DNA from: Kitasatospora herbaricolor
GTDB lineage: Bacteria > Actinomycetota > Actinomycetes > Streptomycetales > Streptomycetaceae
Reading direction: 5' to 3'
DNA length: 64,000 nt
Assembly (NCBI RefSeq): GCF_030813695.1
Contig: NZ_JAUSVA010000002.1
Span: 6,905,501-6,969,500 of the forward strand
Positions 56,828 through 64,000 of the stretch are shown piece after piece. Each line of letters begins with the position of its first letter. Position 1 is the stretch's first letter. The notes beneath the pieces are model-generated. The model did no database searches, had not been told where the DNA came from, and saw only the letters and a program-made list of their open reading frames with translations. A program made the translations under genes and the position numbers.

Positions 56828-56940
56828 CTCCCCCGACCGAGCCTGCCCGGCCGAGCCCGCCGGCTGAGCCCGCCGCCGCCGGGCCGCACCGCGCGACGGC
56901 GCGACGGCGCGTCGGTGCGGAGCAGGGCGGCCCACATACA

Positions 56941-56976
56941 GGCCCGGCCGGTGCGCGGTCCCGCGCCGGCCGGGCC
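56941..56976. terminator. Bidirectional terminator between convergent genes
   Basis: An 11-bp perfect outer stem (56941-56951 with 56966-56976) encloses a CGCGG/CCGCG inner stem. It sits between the transferase gene (+) and the hydrolase gene (-, stop at 56980) and can serve both. Confidence 0.7.
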
Positions 56977-56979
56977 CTC

Positions 56980-58701
56980 TCAGCTCCCGGCCGGCAGCAC
57001 GCCGAGCGTGATCCGGGACGGCCGCCGCGGCGAGTGGTGCACCTCCTGGTCGGCGGCCAGCAGCCGGACGGCGGTGGCGGTCGGCTCGCCGCTGCCCGGG
57101 TTCCGGGCGAACCGGGGGTGGGCGCCGCTGGAGACCTGCAGCCGGATCCGGTGCCCGGCCCGGAACCGGCAGGCGGTCGGCGCGAGGTCGAGGACCAGCG
57201 TGAGCACCCCGTCCGGCTCGCCGTCCTCCTCGCCGGGCCCGGCGGCGGGGGAGCCGGGGCGCACCCGCAGCAGGCCGTCGGTGATGTCCACCGAGCGGCC
57301 GTCCGGGTGGACGTCGCAGAGCCGGGCGAAGAAGTCGGTGTGTTCGCGGCCGGACCGCACGTGCAGCTCGGCCGTGACCTCGCCGACGGCGTCCAGGTCG
57401 GCCTCCAACGGGTCCGTGGTGAAGGTGAGTACGTCCGCGCGGGCCTCCAGGGCGCGGTTGTCCCGCGGGCCCGCGCCGGTGCCCGTCCAGGCGCCTCCGA
57501 CGGCCGGGGTGGGGTCGGCCGGGTCGTAGCGATAGCGGTCCGGTGCGCTCGGCGGCGGCGGTTCGGGGTCGAGCCGGCCGCCCGGGTGCAGGTACCAGGT
57601 CCGCGGGGACGCCTGCGGCGGTGGCCAGGCGTCGAAGCCGCGCCACTGCTCGGCGCCGAGCAGGTAGAGGCGTACCGGGTCCGGTTTCGGGGTGCCGGGC
57701 CGGTCCGGGCGGGTGCGCGCGGCCGGGCCGTCCGGGAAGATCTCGGCGAGCCAGTCCAGCGAGTCGGTCATGAAGGTCTGCCACCAGCGGCCGAGCGCCG
57801 CGTGCGTCCAGGGCCCGACGGTCAGCCGGGGCGCGGCGCCGCCGGCCCGGAGCAGGGCGTACTGGCGCAGGGTCTGCGGCAGGAAGGCGTCGTACCAGTT
57901 GCCCTGGAGCAGCACCGGGACGCCCGCGCCCCGGACCAGCGCGGCGGTGTGGTCGGAGGCCGTCCAGTAGGGGTCGTCCTCGCCCTCGTGCGCCAGCCAG
58001 GCGTCGAGGTGCGGGTACTCGCGGCCGAGGGCCCGGGCGGCGGCCGCGCCGAGCGGCAGCTCCCGGTAGGCGGTCCGCTGCAGGTTCCGCTTCTCGCGCA
58101 GCTGGGTCAGGGTGTCCCGGACCGGGCCGCGCTTGGGGTGGCTGATCATCGAGGCCCAGCCGGCCATCGTGTCCAGCGCGAACGCGCCGCCGGGCCAGGC
58201 GACCTGTGAGTACTCGTGCGGCCCCATCTGGACCACGGCGCCGCGCATCCCGGCCGGCGGGTCGGACAGCAGCGCCCACTGCACGTAGCCGAGGTAACTC
58301 GCCCCGATGGTGGCGAACTCGCCCGGGTACCAGTCCTGCCGGCCCATCCACTCGACGGTGTCCCGGCCGTCGGCGGCCTCCTGGACCCACGGGTCGAGCA
58401 CCCCGCCCGAGCCGAAGGTGCCCCGGCAGCGCTGCACCAGCACCTGGTAGCCGCGCTCGGCGTAGAGCCGCCCGTAGAGCAGGCCGATCGGCAGGTCCCA
58501 GCCGTAGAGATTGCGGACCAGCAGGGTCGGCGGCCGGCCGCCGCCGGCCGGTGCGTAGTGGTCGGCGAGCAGCTCGACGCCGTCCCGCATCGGCACCCGC
58601 AGGCCCCGGGTCACCCGGACGCCGTGGCCGGTGACGGGCGGCAGCCGCAGCAGCCGGCCCGCCGCCCGCGCGGCCAGGGCGCCGCCTCGCTCAGCCCGCA
58701 T
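56980..58701 (-). CDS. CocE/NonD-type alpha/beta hydrolase (X-Pro dipeptidyl-peptidase S15 family)
   Basis: A 573-residue hydrolase. The N-terminal catalytic domain has the nucleophile Ser135 in IGASYLG, a likely Asp in GNWYDAFLP and a His in VGPWTHAALGRWW, the usual CocE triad. The C-terminal jelly-roll domain (LTFTTDPLEADLDAVGEVTAELHVRS...) is also typical. Known members cleave esters such as cocaine, glutaryl amides or Xaa-Pro peptides. The gene overlaps the NTF2-like gene upstream by 11 bases, so it belongs to the monooxygenase operon and may hydrolyse an ester or lactone in the pathway. Confidence 0.9.
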   Translation of the reverse strand: MRAERGGALAARAAGRLLRLPPVTGHGVRVTRGLRVPMRDGVELLADHYAPAGGGRPPTLLVRNLYGWDLPIGLLYGRLYAERGYQVLVQRCRGTFGSGGVLDPWVQEAADGRDTVEWMGRQDWYPGEFATIGASYLGYVQWALLSDPPAGMRGAVVQMGPHEYSQVAWPGGAFALDTMAGWASMISHPKRGPVRDTLTQLREKRNLQRTAYRELPLGAAAARALGREYPHLDAWLAHEGEDDPYWTASDHTAALVRGAGVPVLLQGNWYDAFLPQTLRQYALLRAGGAAPRLTVGPWTHAALGRWWQTFMTDSLDWLAEIFPDGPAARTRPDRPGTPKPDPVRLYLLGAEQWRGFDAWPPPQASPRTWYLHPGGRLDPEPPPPSAPDRYRYDPADPTPAVGGAWTGTGAGPRDNRALEARADVLTFTTDPLEADLDAVGEVTAELHVRSGREHTDFFARLCDVHPDGRSVDITDGLLRVRPGSPAAGPGEEDGEPDGVLTLVLDLAPTACRFRAGHRIRLQVSSGAHPRFARNPGSGEPTATAVRLLAADQEVHHSPRRPSRITLGVLPAGS

Positions 58702-59137
58702 GCAACAGCCCCAGGGTGAAGAGCAGTTGCAGGTTCTCGGCGGCGCTCCACCACTCGACGACCTGGCCCTGCTCGATCCGCAGGATGTCGATGCCCCGGT
58801 TGGCGACCGGGGTGCCCGGTGCCGCGGTGGCCTCCGGCAGGCCGCCGCGGTAGGTGCCGGCGAAGCGCCAGCCGCCGGTGAGGTACGCGCCCTGGGCGAT
58901 CGGTCCGACCTCGGTGGTGTAGGTCAGGTCGGCGATGCCCTGCACGCCGCCGATCAGCGCCAGGGCGCCGTCCCGGTCGCCGATCAGGCTCGGGTCGATG
59001 CTGTCGGACAGCTTGGGGGAGTGGACGGTGAGCCGCTCGGCGAGCAGCTCCTTGCCGAGGGCGAGGTCGCCGTTCCACAGCGCGATCCACTGCTCCCAGA
59101 CGCGGTGGGCCTCGGCGGAGGTGGGGTCGGTGGTCAT
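58691..59137 (-). CDS. Third NTF2-like (SnoaL-type) protein
   Basis: A 148-residue protein with AGAAGGAG before its ATG. NTF2-like pattern: SAEAHRVWEQWIALWNGDLALGKELLAERLTVHSP, GDRDGALALIGGVQGI, and a C-terminal half with RGIDILRIEQGQVVEWWSAAENLQLL. It lies 18 bases after the monooxygenase and overlaps the hydrolase. Such proteins act as cyclases, dehydratases or isomerases; the reaction cannot be read. Confidence 0.82.
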   Translation of the reverse strand: MTTDPTSAEAHRVWEQWIALWNGDLALGKELLAERLTVHSPKLSDSIDPSLIGDRDGALALIGGVQGIADLTYTTEVGPIAQGAYLTGGWRFAGTYRGGLPEATAAPGTPVANRGIDILRIEQGQVVEWWSAAENLQLLFTLGLLHAG

Positions 59138-59155
59138 CTTCGCTCCTTCTGCTGC

Positions 59156-60523
59156 TCAGCGGGACCCGGCCGGGGCCGGCCTGCGGTCGGTGGTGCGGGA
59201 GTCCGGGCGCTGCGCGGGGGCGGCGTCCCCGGTGACGAGGTGGCGGGTGCGGTCGCGCAGCAGCTGGCGCAGGTAGCGGTAGACGTCCAGCTCGACGGTG
59301 AGCCGGGGGGTCGCCGAGTAGCGCCGCCGGACCTTGCGCTCGTCGGCCGCGATCTCGGCCTCCATCGCCTCCCGGCCGGGCAGCCGGGTGCGCCCCTCGA
59401 TCAGGTCGGCGGTCCACTCGGCCTGGGCCTCGGCGACCGGGGTGATCGCGCTCAGCGTCTTGGCGAAGCCGAGGAAGAACAGCCCGTCGTGCCCGGGCAT
59501 GACGACCCGGCGGAAGAGCCGCATCGGGCCGGTCATCACCGGGGTGAGGGCGGCGGGCAGGAAGGGGAAGCTGAACTTGAAGCCGGTGCACCAGACGATC
59601 GCGTCGAACTCCTCGACCGAGCCGTCGGTGAACCGCACCCGCTTGCCGCCGTCGAACCGCTCGATGCCGGGCCGCACGCCGATCCTCCCGGCCTTGACGG
59701 CCGGCAGGTACCCCTCGCAGGTGGCGGGGTGGGTGCGCAGCGCGAGGTGGCCCGGGGCGGCCAGCCCGTACTTGCTGATCCGGCCCTGCATCAGCCAGAG
59801 CATGGCGGTGAGCGAGAGGCTCTGGACGGCGGGCGGCACGTACTTGGCGAACGGCAGGTTCACCTCGTCGGCCGGCCTGCCGAAGAAGTACTTGGGGGTG
59901 ATCCAGAAGCCGCGGCGGGCGCTGGAGACCACCCGGCCGGCCACGGTGGAGAGTTCGGTGGCGATGTCGCAGGCGGTGTTGCCGAAGCCGACCACCAGCA
60001 CCCGCCGGTCGCGCAGCGGCCCGGCGCTCTTGTAGTCCTTGCTGTGCAGCTGGCTGCCGGTGTACTCGCCCTGGTAGGCGGGCTCGGGCCACTTCGGGTC
60101 CCAGTGGAAGCCGTTGGCGACCAGGACGTGGGAGTACCGGTGGGTCTGCCCGTCGTCCAGCGTGACCAGGTAGCCGTCGCCGTCCTTGGCGACGGCGGTC
60201 ACCGAGGTCCGGAAGCGGATGTGCGGGCGCAGGCCGAAGTGCTCGGTGTAGCGCTCCAGGTAGTCGAGCATCTGCGGATGCCCGGGGAAGAGCGGATAGT
60301 CCTTGGGCATCGGGAACTTGGGGAACCCGCTCATGTCCCGCGAACTGTTCAGCTCGATGGAGTCGTAGACGGCCGACGTCCCGCTGTCGTTGCGGAACCG
60401 CCACTGGCCCCCGACGTCGGAGCCCTTCTCGTACACGTCGAACGGGATGCCCCGCTCGCTCAGCACCTGCGCGGCGGCGAGCCCGCAGACCCCGGCCCCG
60501 ATGACGCACACCCTTGACGACAT
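59156..60523 (-). CDS. FAD-dependent monooxygenase, FMO type
   Basis: A 455-residue flavoprotein. FAD-binding GAGVCG (residues 9-14) follows the first strand; NADPH-binding GFGNTA is at 179-184. The FMO identifying motif appears as YxGxxxHxxxY at 154-164 (YTGSQLHSKDY), with Tyr in place of the usual first Phe; the ending Tyr points to an N-/S-hydroxylating FMO type more than to a Baeyer-Villiger enzyme (which ends W-P/D). A C-terminal extension is rich in charged residues. It heads the minus-strand operon with the NTF2-like and hydrolase genes. The predicted polyketide has a ketone but no nitrogen or sulfur, so the substrate is open. Confidence 0.9.
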   Translation of the reverse strand: MSSRVCVIGAGVCGLAAAQVLSERGIPFDVYEKGSDVGGQWRFRNDSGTSAVYDSIELNSSRDMSGFPKFPMPKDYPLFPGHPQMLDYLERYTEHFGLRPHIRFRTSVTAVAKDGDGYLVTLDDGQTHRYSHVLVANGFHWDPKWPEPAYQGEYTGSQLHSKDYKSAGPLRDRRVLVVGFGNTACDIATELSTVAGRVVSSARRGFWITPKYFFGRPADEVNLPFAKYVPPAVQSLSLTAMLWLMQGRISKYGLAAPGHLALRTHPATCEGYLPAVKAGRIGVRPGIERFDGGKRVRFTDGSVEEFDAIVWCTGFKFSFPFLPAALTPVMTGPMRLFRRVVMPGHDGLFFLGFAKTLSAITPVAEAQAEWTADLIEGRTRLPGREAMEAEIAADERKVRRRYSATPRLTVELDVYRYLRQLLRDRTRHLVTGDAAPAQRPDSRTTDRRPAPAGSR

Positions 60524-60661
60524 CCGATCCCGCCGCTCTCTCGTGAACTCCTTTGGTGGGAAGGAGTGTTCGTGGACCGGCTAAAGACGTCCTTGTGTTC
60601 GCCGCCGGGCCGTCCGGAAATTCACGGGCCGCCGCGCCGCCGGCTGGGTAGCGTGCCCGGC

Positions 60662-61087
60662 ATGAGCCTCGAAGACCTTCCCGTGGTGGAGTTCGCCTTC
60701 CCCGGTCCGCTGCGCGACCAGCTGGTCGCCGCGATCCTGTCCGGCGCCAAGACCTCCACCTCCGGCCTGGTGCTGGAGTACGAACGGGAGAACGAGCCGC
60801 TGCCGAAGCCGGGCGAGCGCGCGGCGGTGATCGACTCCCGGGGCCGCCGGGTCGCCGCGATCGAGCTGACCGAGGTGCGGGTGGTCCGGCTCGCCGACGT
60901 CGACCTGCGGCACGCCCTGGACGAGGGCGAGGGCCACCGCTCGGTGGCCGAGTGGCGCGCCGGGCACGAGAGCTTCTGGCACAGCGCCGAGATGCGGGCG
61001 GAGATGGGCCCCGACTTCACGGTGACCGACGACACCCTGGTGGTGGCCGAACGCTTCCGGCTGGTGGAGGCGGGCCAGGGCCGGTAG
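60662..61087 (+). CDS. ASCH-domain protein
   Basis: A 141-residue protein starting at the ATG at 60662; the ribosome binding site is weak (GTAGCG). It reads as one ASCH domain: FAFPGPLRDQLVAAILSGAKTSTSGL, GERAAVIDSRGRRVAAIELTEVRVVRLADV, and FWHSAEMRAEMGPDFTVTDDTLVVAERFRLV. ASCH domains have a PUA-like beta barrel and are thought to bind RNA; some members are N4-acetylcytidine amidohydrolases. It is divergent from the monooxygenase operon and probably marks the edge of the polyketide cluster. Confidence 0.88.
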   Translation: MSLEDLPVVEFAFPGPLRDQLVAAILSGAKTSTSGLVLEYERENEPLPKPGERAAVIDSRGRRVAAIELTEVRVVRLADVDLRHALDEGEGHRSVAEWRAGHESFWHSAEMRAEMGPDFTVTDDTLVVAERFRLVEAGQGR

Positions 61088-61365
61088 CGGCGCCCGGCGG
61101 GGGCGGAACCGCAGGGGCACGGGCGGGCGTGCGGCCGCTGGACGGCCGACTGCCCATATGATCCCTTATGTCCCTTTCGGTGCCGTGCGGGTGCCCTCTC
61201 CGGGAGCCGGGGCCCGCCGGCCGCCGACCACGCCGCCGAGTCGAGGAGCGCGGACCGCATGAGGCTAGGAACGCGGGCCACGGCCGCCGCCGCCCGACCC
61301 GGGGCCGCCACGAGCATCCGGACGGGCCCCGAAGGGCCGGGGCCGGAGTCACCCGGAGGTGCCCG

Positions 61366-62385
61366 ATGAGGGACGCCCTGCAGGCCAAGGCCCTGCGGCT
61401 GACCCGCCGGTTCGAGAAGCACCTGCCGGTGCTGAGCCGGGTCGCCGGCCGGCTGGTGGAGGTGAACGTGCTGGAGGCGGCCACCCGGCTGGCCGCGCAG
61501 TGCTTCCTCACCGCCATGCCGTTGCTCTTCGTGATGGCCTCGCTGGCGCCCAAGGGCTTCGAGGACCAGGTGATCAACTCGCTGCGCTCGGCCTTCGGCC
61601 TGTACGGCAACGCCGAGGCGCAGCTGCGCCAGCTCTACCAGGGCAACGACGACCAGCTGCGGGAGACCGTGGGCGCGATCGGCCTGCTGATGGCCCTGCT
61701 GTCGGCGACGGCGTTCAGCCGTGCCATGCAGCGGGTCTGCGAGCGGGCCTGGCAGGTGAGCAGGGCGAGTGCCCGGATCGCGGCCTGGCGCTGGCTGGTC
61801 TGGGTCGGGTCGTGGCTGGTGATCCTGGTGCTTCAGGGGCCGCTGCGGGAGGGCTTCGGCACGGGCCAGATCCTCGGCATCCCGCTGACGCTGGTGGCGA
61901 GCGTCCTGGTCTGGTGGTGGACGCAGTTCCTGCTGCTGACCGGCCGGGTGCGCTGGCTGCCGCTGCTCCCGGGGGCGCTGCTCACCGGGGTGGCGATGAG
62001 CGCGATGTCGGTCACGGCCCGGCTCTACATCCCCGGCGCGCTCAACCGCAGCCTGTCCGAGTACGGCGCGCTGGGACCGGTCTTCACCCTGCTGTCCTGG
62101 CTGATCGCGCTGTGCGCCGCCGTGACGGGGTGCATCACGGTCGGTGCGGTACTGGCCCAGGAGCCCTTCCTGGCCCGGCTGCTCGGGACGCCGCCGGCGA
62201 CCGCCGGGCCTGCCCCCTTCGGTCGCCCGCCGGCTGCTCAGCCGGGGCCGGTCGCACCGGACGGCCCCGCCGGGCCGCCGCCCGGGCCGGATCCGGGCCC
62301 GCCGCCACCGCCCCCGGCCCTCTCCCGTTCCGCGCCGCCGTACGCGCCGCCGCCGGCGCCGCAGGGCGGGGACTGCGGGCCTTGA
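61366..62385 (+). CDS. YihY/BrkB-type inner membrane protein
   Basis: A 339-residue protein. The ATG at 61366 was chosen because CCGGAGGT precedes it and the family similarity begins just after; an upstream in-frame start at 61168 would add a 66-residue low-complexity arginine-rich stretch. About six helices lie between residues 35 and 270. The last 70 residues are a proline-rich cytoplasmic tail. Homologues (once misnamed RNase BN) have no well-proven function. A TATGAT hexamer (61157-61162) could be a -10 element. A 36-codon ORF (61259-61369) ends in an ATGA overlap with this start. Confidence 0.85.
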   Translation: MRDALQAKALRLTRRFEKHLPVLSRVAGRLVEVNVLEAATRLAAQCFLTAMPLLFVMASLAPKGFEDQVINSLRSAFGLYGNAEAQLRQLYQGNDDQLRETVGAIGLLMALLSATAFSRAMQRVCERAWQVSRASARIAAWRWLVWVGSWLVILVLQGPLREGFGTGQILGIPLTLVASVLVWWWTQFLLLTGRVRWLPLLPGALLTGVAMSAMSVTARLYIPGALNRSLSEYGALGPVFTLLSWLIALCAAVTGCITVGAVLAQEPFLARLLGTPPATAGPAPFGRPPAAQPGPVAPDGPAGPPPGPDPGPPPPPPALSRSAPPYAPPPAPQGGDCGP

Positions 62386-62406
62386 TCGGGCGCACCCCGC
62401 CGGCCC

Positions 62407-63843
62407 TCACTTCTCCCGGAGCAGCGGTTCGGCCCGGGCCAGGGTGTCGGCCAGCCGGGCGACGGCGGCCTCGTCCCGCTCCACCGGCTCGTACAGCGGG
62501 CCGTCGGCCGTCCGCCAGCGGCGGGCCACCTCTTCCGGGCGCTCGCCGGTGAGCAGCGCGGCGGCCTGGGCGGCCGCGCCGAGGGCGACCAGTTCGCGTC
62601 CGGCGGGCACCTGGACGGCCCGTCCGGTGAGCCGGCGTACGGTGTCGCGCCAGGCCTGGCCCTGGGCGCCGCCGCCGATCAGCAGGATCGGCGCGTCCGG
62701 GTCGGCGGGCCCGCCGCCGGCCCGCAGGACGTCGTCCAGGGCGGTGAGCAGGCTGTGGGCGGCGCCGTCGTAGGCGGCCTGGAGGATCTGCCCGGCGGTG
62801 GTGTCGTGCCGCAGCCCGTGCAGCAGTCCGGTGGCCTCGGGCAGGTTGGGGGTGCGCTCGCCGTCCAGGAAGGGCAGGACGACGACGCTGCCGCCGGGCT
62901 CCACCGCGCCGCGGTCGCGGCCGAGCAGGGCGGCGATCCGGTCCACCGCCTGGGTGCAGTTGAGGGTGCAGGCGAGCGGGAGCCAGCCGTCGGTGGCGTG
63001 CGCGAAGCCCGCCACGGTGCCGGTCGGGTCGGCGGGGCGGCCGCGGGTGGCGGCGTAGACCGTCCCGGAGGTGCCGAGGCTGAGCACCGGGCGGCCGGCG
63101 GCGGGTCCGGCGCCGAGGCCGAGGCCGAGGGCGGCGGCCATGTTGTCGCCGGTGCCGATCGCGACCCGGGTGCCGGGTGCCAGCGGGCCGTCGGCCCTGG
63201 CGGTGCCGGCCGGCCGGCCCGGGGGCAGGACGGCGGGCAGCAGGGCGGGGTCGAGGCCGACGGCGGCGAGGATCTCCTGGTCGTAGCCGTCGGCGGTCCA
63301 CCAGCCGGTGCCCGAGGCGTCGCCGCGGTCGGTGACGGCCTCGCCGGTGAGGCGTTCGGTGAGGTAGTCGTGCGGGAGCCGGACGGCGGCGGTGGCGCGG
63401 GCCGCGTCGGGTTCGTGGGCGGTGAGCCAGGCCCACTTGGCGACGGTGAAGGCGGCGGTCGGCACGCTGCCGGTCCGGCGGGCCCATTGCGTCGCGCCGA
63501 GCCGGGCCACCAGCTCGCGGGCCTCGGGCGCGGAGCGTACGTCGTTCCAGAGCATCGCCGGGCGGACGGGCCGGCCGGCCGCGTCCAGGGTGACCAGGCC
63601 GTGCTGCTGGCCGGCCACCGAGACGGCGGCCGCGGCGCCGGCGTGGCCGGTGCCGGCCAGGGCGGCGCGGAGGGCCTGCCACCACTGCTCGGGGTCGCTC
63701 TCGCGGGCGCCGCCCGTTCCGGTGACGGTGTGCGGGGCGCGGCCCTCGCCGAGGACGGCGCCGGTCTCGACGTCCACGGCGAGGGCCTTGGTGGCCTGGG
63801 TCGAGCTGTCCACGCCGATCACCACGCGGGCGGTTGCTGTCAT
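62407..63843 (-). CDS. xylB: Xylulokinase (FGGY family)
   Basis: A 478-residue sugar kinase that phosphorylates D-xylulose in xylose breakdown. N-terminal ATPase-type motif VVIGVDSSTQATKAL; AGQQHGLVTLD and LWNDVRS typical of xylulokinases; VLSLGTSGTVYA and a C-terminal LLIGGGAQGQAWRDTVRRLTGRAVQVP. AAGGACG lies 12 bases before the ATG. The gene reads toward the YihY-type gene, with 21 bases between their ends. A palindrome with a -10-like element lies upstream. Xylose isomerase is usually next door and may lie beyond the window. Confidence 0.93.
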   Translation of the reverse strand: MTATARVVIGVDSSTQATKALAVDVETGAVLGEGRAPHTVTGTGGARESDPEQWWQALRAALAGTGHAGAAAAVSVAGQQHGLVTLDAAGRPVRPAMLWNDVRSAPEARELVARLGATQWARRTGSVPTAAFTVAKWAWLTAHEPDAARATAAVRLPHDYLTERLTGEAVTDRGDASGTGWWTADGYDQEILAAVGLDPALLPAVLPPGRPAGTARADGPLAPGTRVAIGTGDNMAAALGLGLGAGPAAGRPVLSLGTSGTVYAATRGRPADPTGTVAGFAHATDGWLPLACTLNCTQAVDRIAALLGRDRGAVEPGGSVVVLPFLDGERTPNLPEATGLLHGLRHDTTAGQILQAAYDGAAHSLLTALDDVLRAGGGPADPDAPILLIGGGAQGQAWRDTVRRLTGRAVQVPAGRELVALGAAAQAAALLTGERPEEVARRWRTADGPLYEPVERDEAAVARLADTLARAEPLLREK

Positions 63844-63965
63844 GGCTGCTGCGTCCTTCGCTTGTTGCGGTGGGTGGTGGGCCGCGCACGGCGGCGGGCG
63901 TGCCGGGTGGGGGCCGGGAGGTGCGGGGGCCGGGCGGGCGGGATCCGGTCGGGCGGCGGGCTTTC

Positions 63966-63987
63966 GCGGAACCGCTTCCGCATACTA
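63966..63987 (-). promoter_or_regulatory. Promoter and operator-like palindrome upstream of xylB
   Basis: GCGGAA-ccgc-TTCCGC (63966-63981) is an inverted repeat about 125 bases upstream of xylB. On the minus strand a TAGTAT hexamer (63987-63982) precedes it directly, so the palindrome would cover the transcription start. This suits a sugar-responsive repressor. The differing core (not GAGAGCGCTCTC) argues against the LacI protein encoded at 8699. Confidence 0.5.
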
Positions 63988-64000
63988 GTTTGTTTTTTGC

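Noticed and set aside
60547..60567. ACTCCTT/AAGGAGT inverted repeat between the divergent monooxygenase and ASCH genes as an operator
   Set aside because: On the minus strand one arm is AAGGAGT upstream of the monooxygenase start, so it may simply contain its ribosome binding site; no second copy or matching promoter was found.
60524..60661. Third copy of the 11-bp heptamer promoter upstream of the monooxygenase operon
   Set aside because: I looked on both strands and found no series of TAGGG-type heptamers at 11-bp steps, so regulation of this operon by the same activator is not supported.
61168..61365. Upstream in-frame start for the YihY-type protein
   Set aside because: The extra 66 residues are low-complexity and unlike the family, and the ATG at 61366 has a much better ribosome binding site.

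Overview
The window is very GC-rich actinomycete DNA. Codons end mostly in G or C, regulators are LuxR/LAL and LacI types, most ribosome binding sites are GGAGG-like, and the modular polyketide synthase has streptomycete-style domains. A Streptomyces or Kitasatospora relative is the most likely source. I saw no rRNA, tRNA, CRISPR array, insertion sequence or phage gene.

1-9800 is a polysaccharide-use locus. On the minus strand are a sugar-binding lipoprotein, a permease and the first codons of a second permease. On the plus strand are a large secreted enzyme (three F5/8-type carbohydrate-binding domains, a GH16 domain and a second TIM-barrel glycosidase domain), a secreted CBM32-DUF1996 protein, a lipoprotein and a LacI-family repressor. 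The same GAGAGCGCTCTC-type palindrome lies in front of the transporter, in front of the enzyme and in the repressor promoter, so these look like one sugar-responsive regulon. An orphan MT0933-type antitoxin-like gene follows.

10300-15020 (minus strand) is a two-gene operon: a processive family 2 glycosyltransferase, then a 1000-residue fusion of a membrane acyltransferase, an SGNH esterase domain and a GH16 glycanase. It looks like a make, acylate and trim system for an exopolysaccharide. A DasR-like (dre) site lies about 50 bases upstream.

15400-60530 is a modular type I polyketide cluster. A LAL regulator is preceded by a SAM-riboswitch-like element, a cysteine-type leader peptide and an attenuator-like hairpin. 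Three PKS genes encode a KSQ loading module and five extension modules ending in a thioesterase. Colinearity predicts a C15 acid (4,8-dimethyl-9-hydroxy-5-oxo-trideca-2,6-dienoic acid) released as a lactone, pyrone or acid. An SDR, two NTF2-like proteins, a complete peptide-type ABC transporter, a metallophosphoesterase and a Sfp-type phosphopantetheinyl transferase follow. A minus-strand operon supplies a flavin monooxygenase, a third NTF2-like protein and a CocE-type hydrolase. The first PKS gene and the transporter share an unusual promoter: three heptamers spaced 11 bp apart, exactly 23 bp before a -10-like hexamer. This ties the transporter to the pathway.

60660-64000 is probably chromosomal background: an ASCH-domain protein, a YihY/BrkB-type membrane protein and a xylulokinase.
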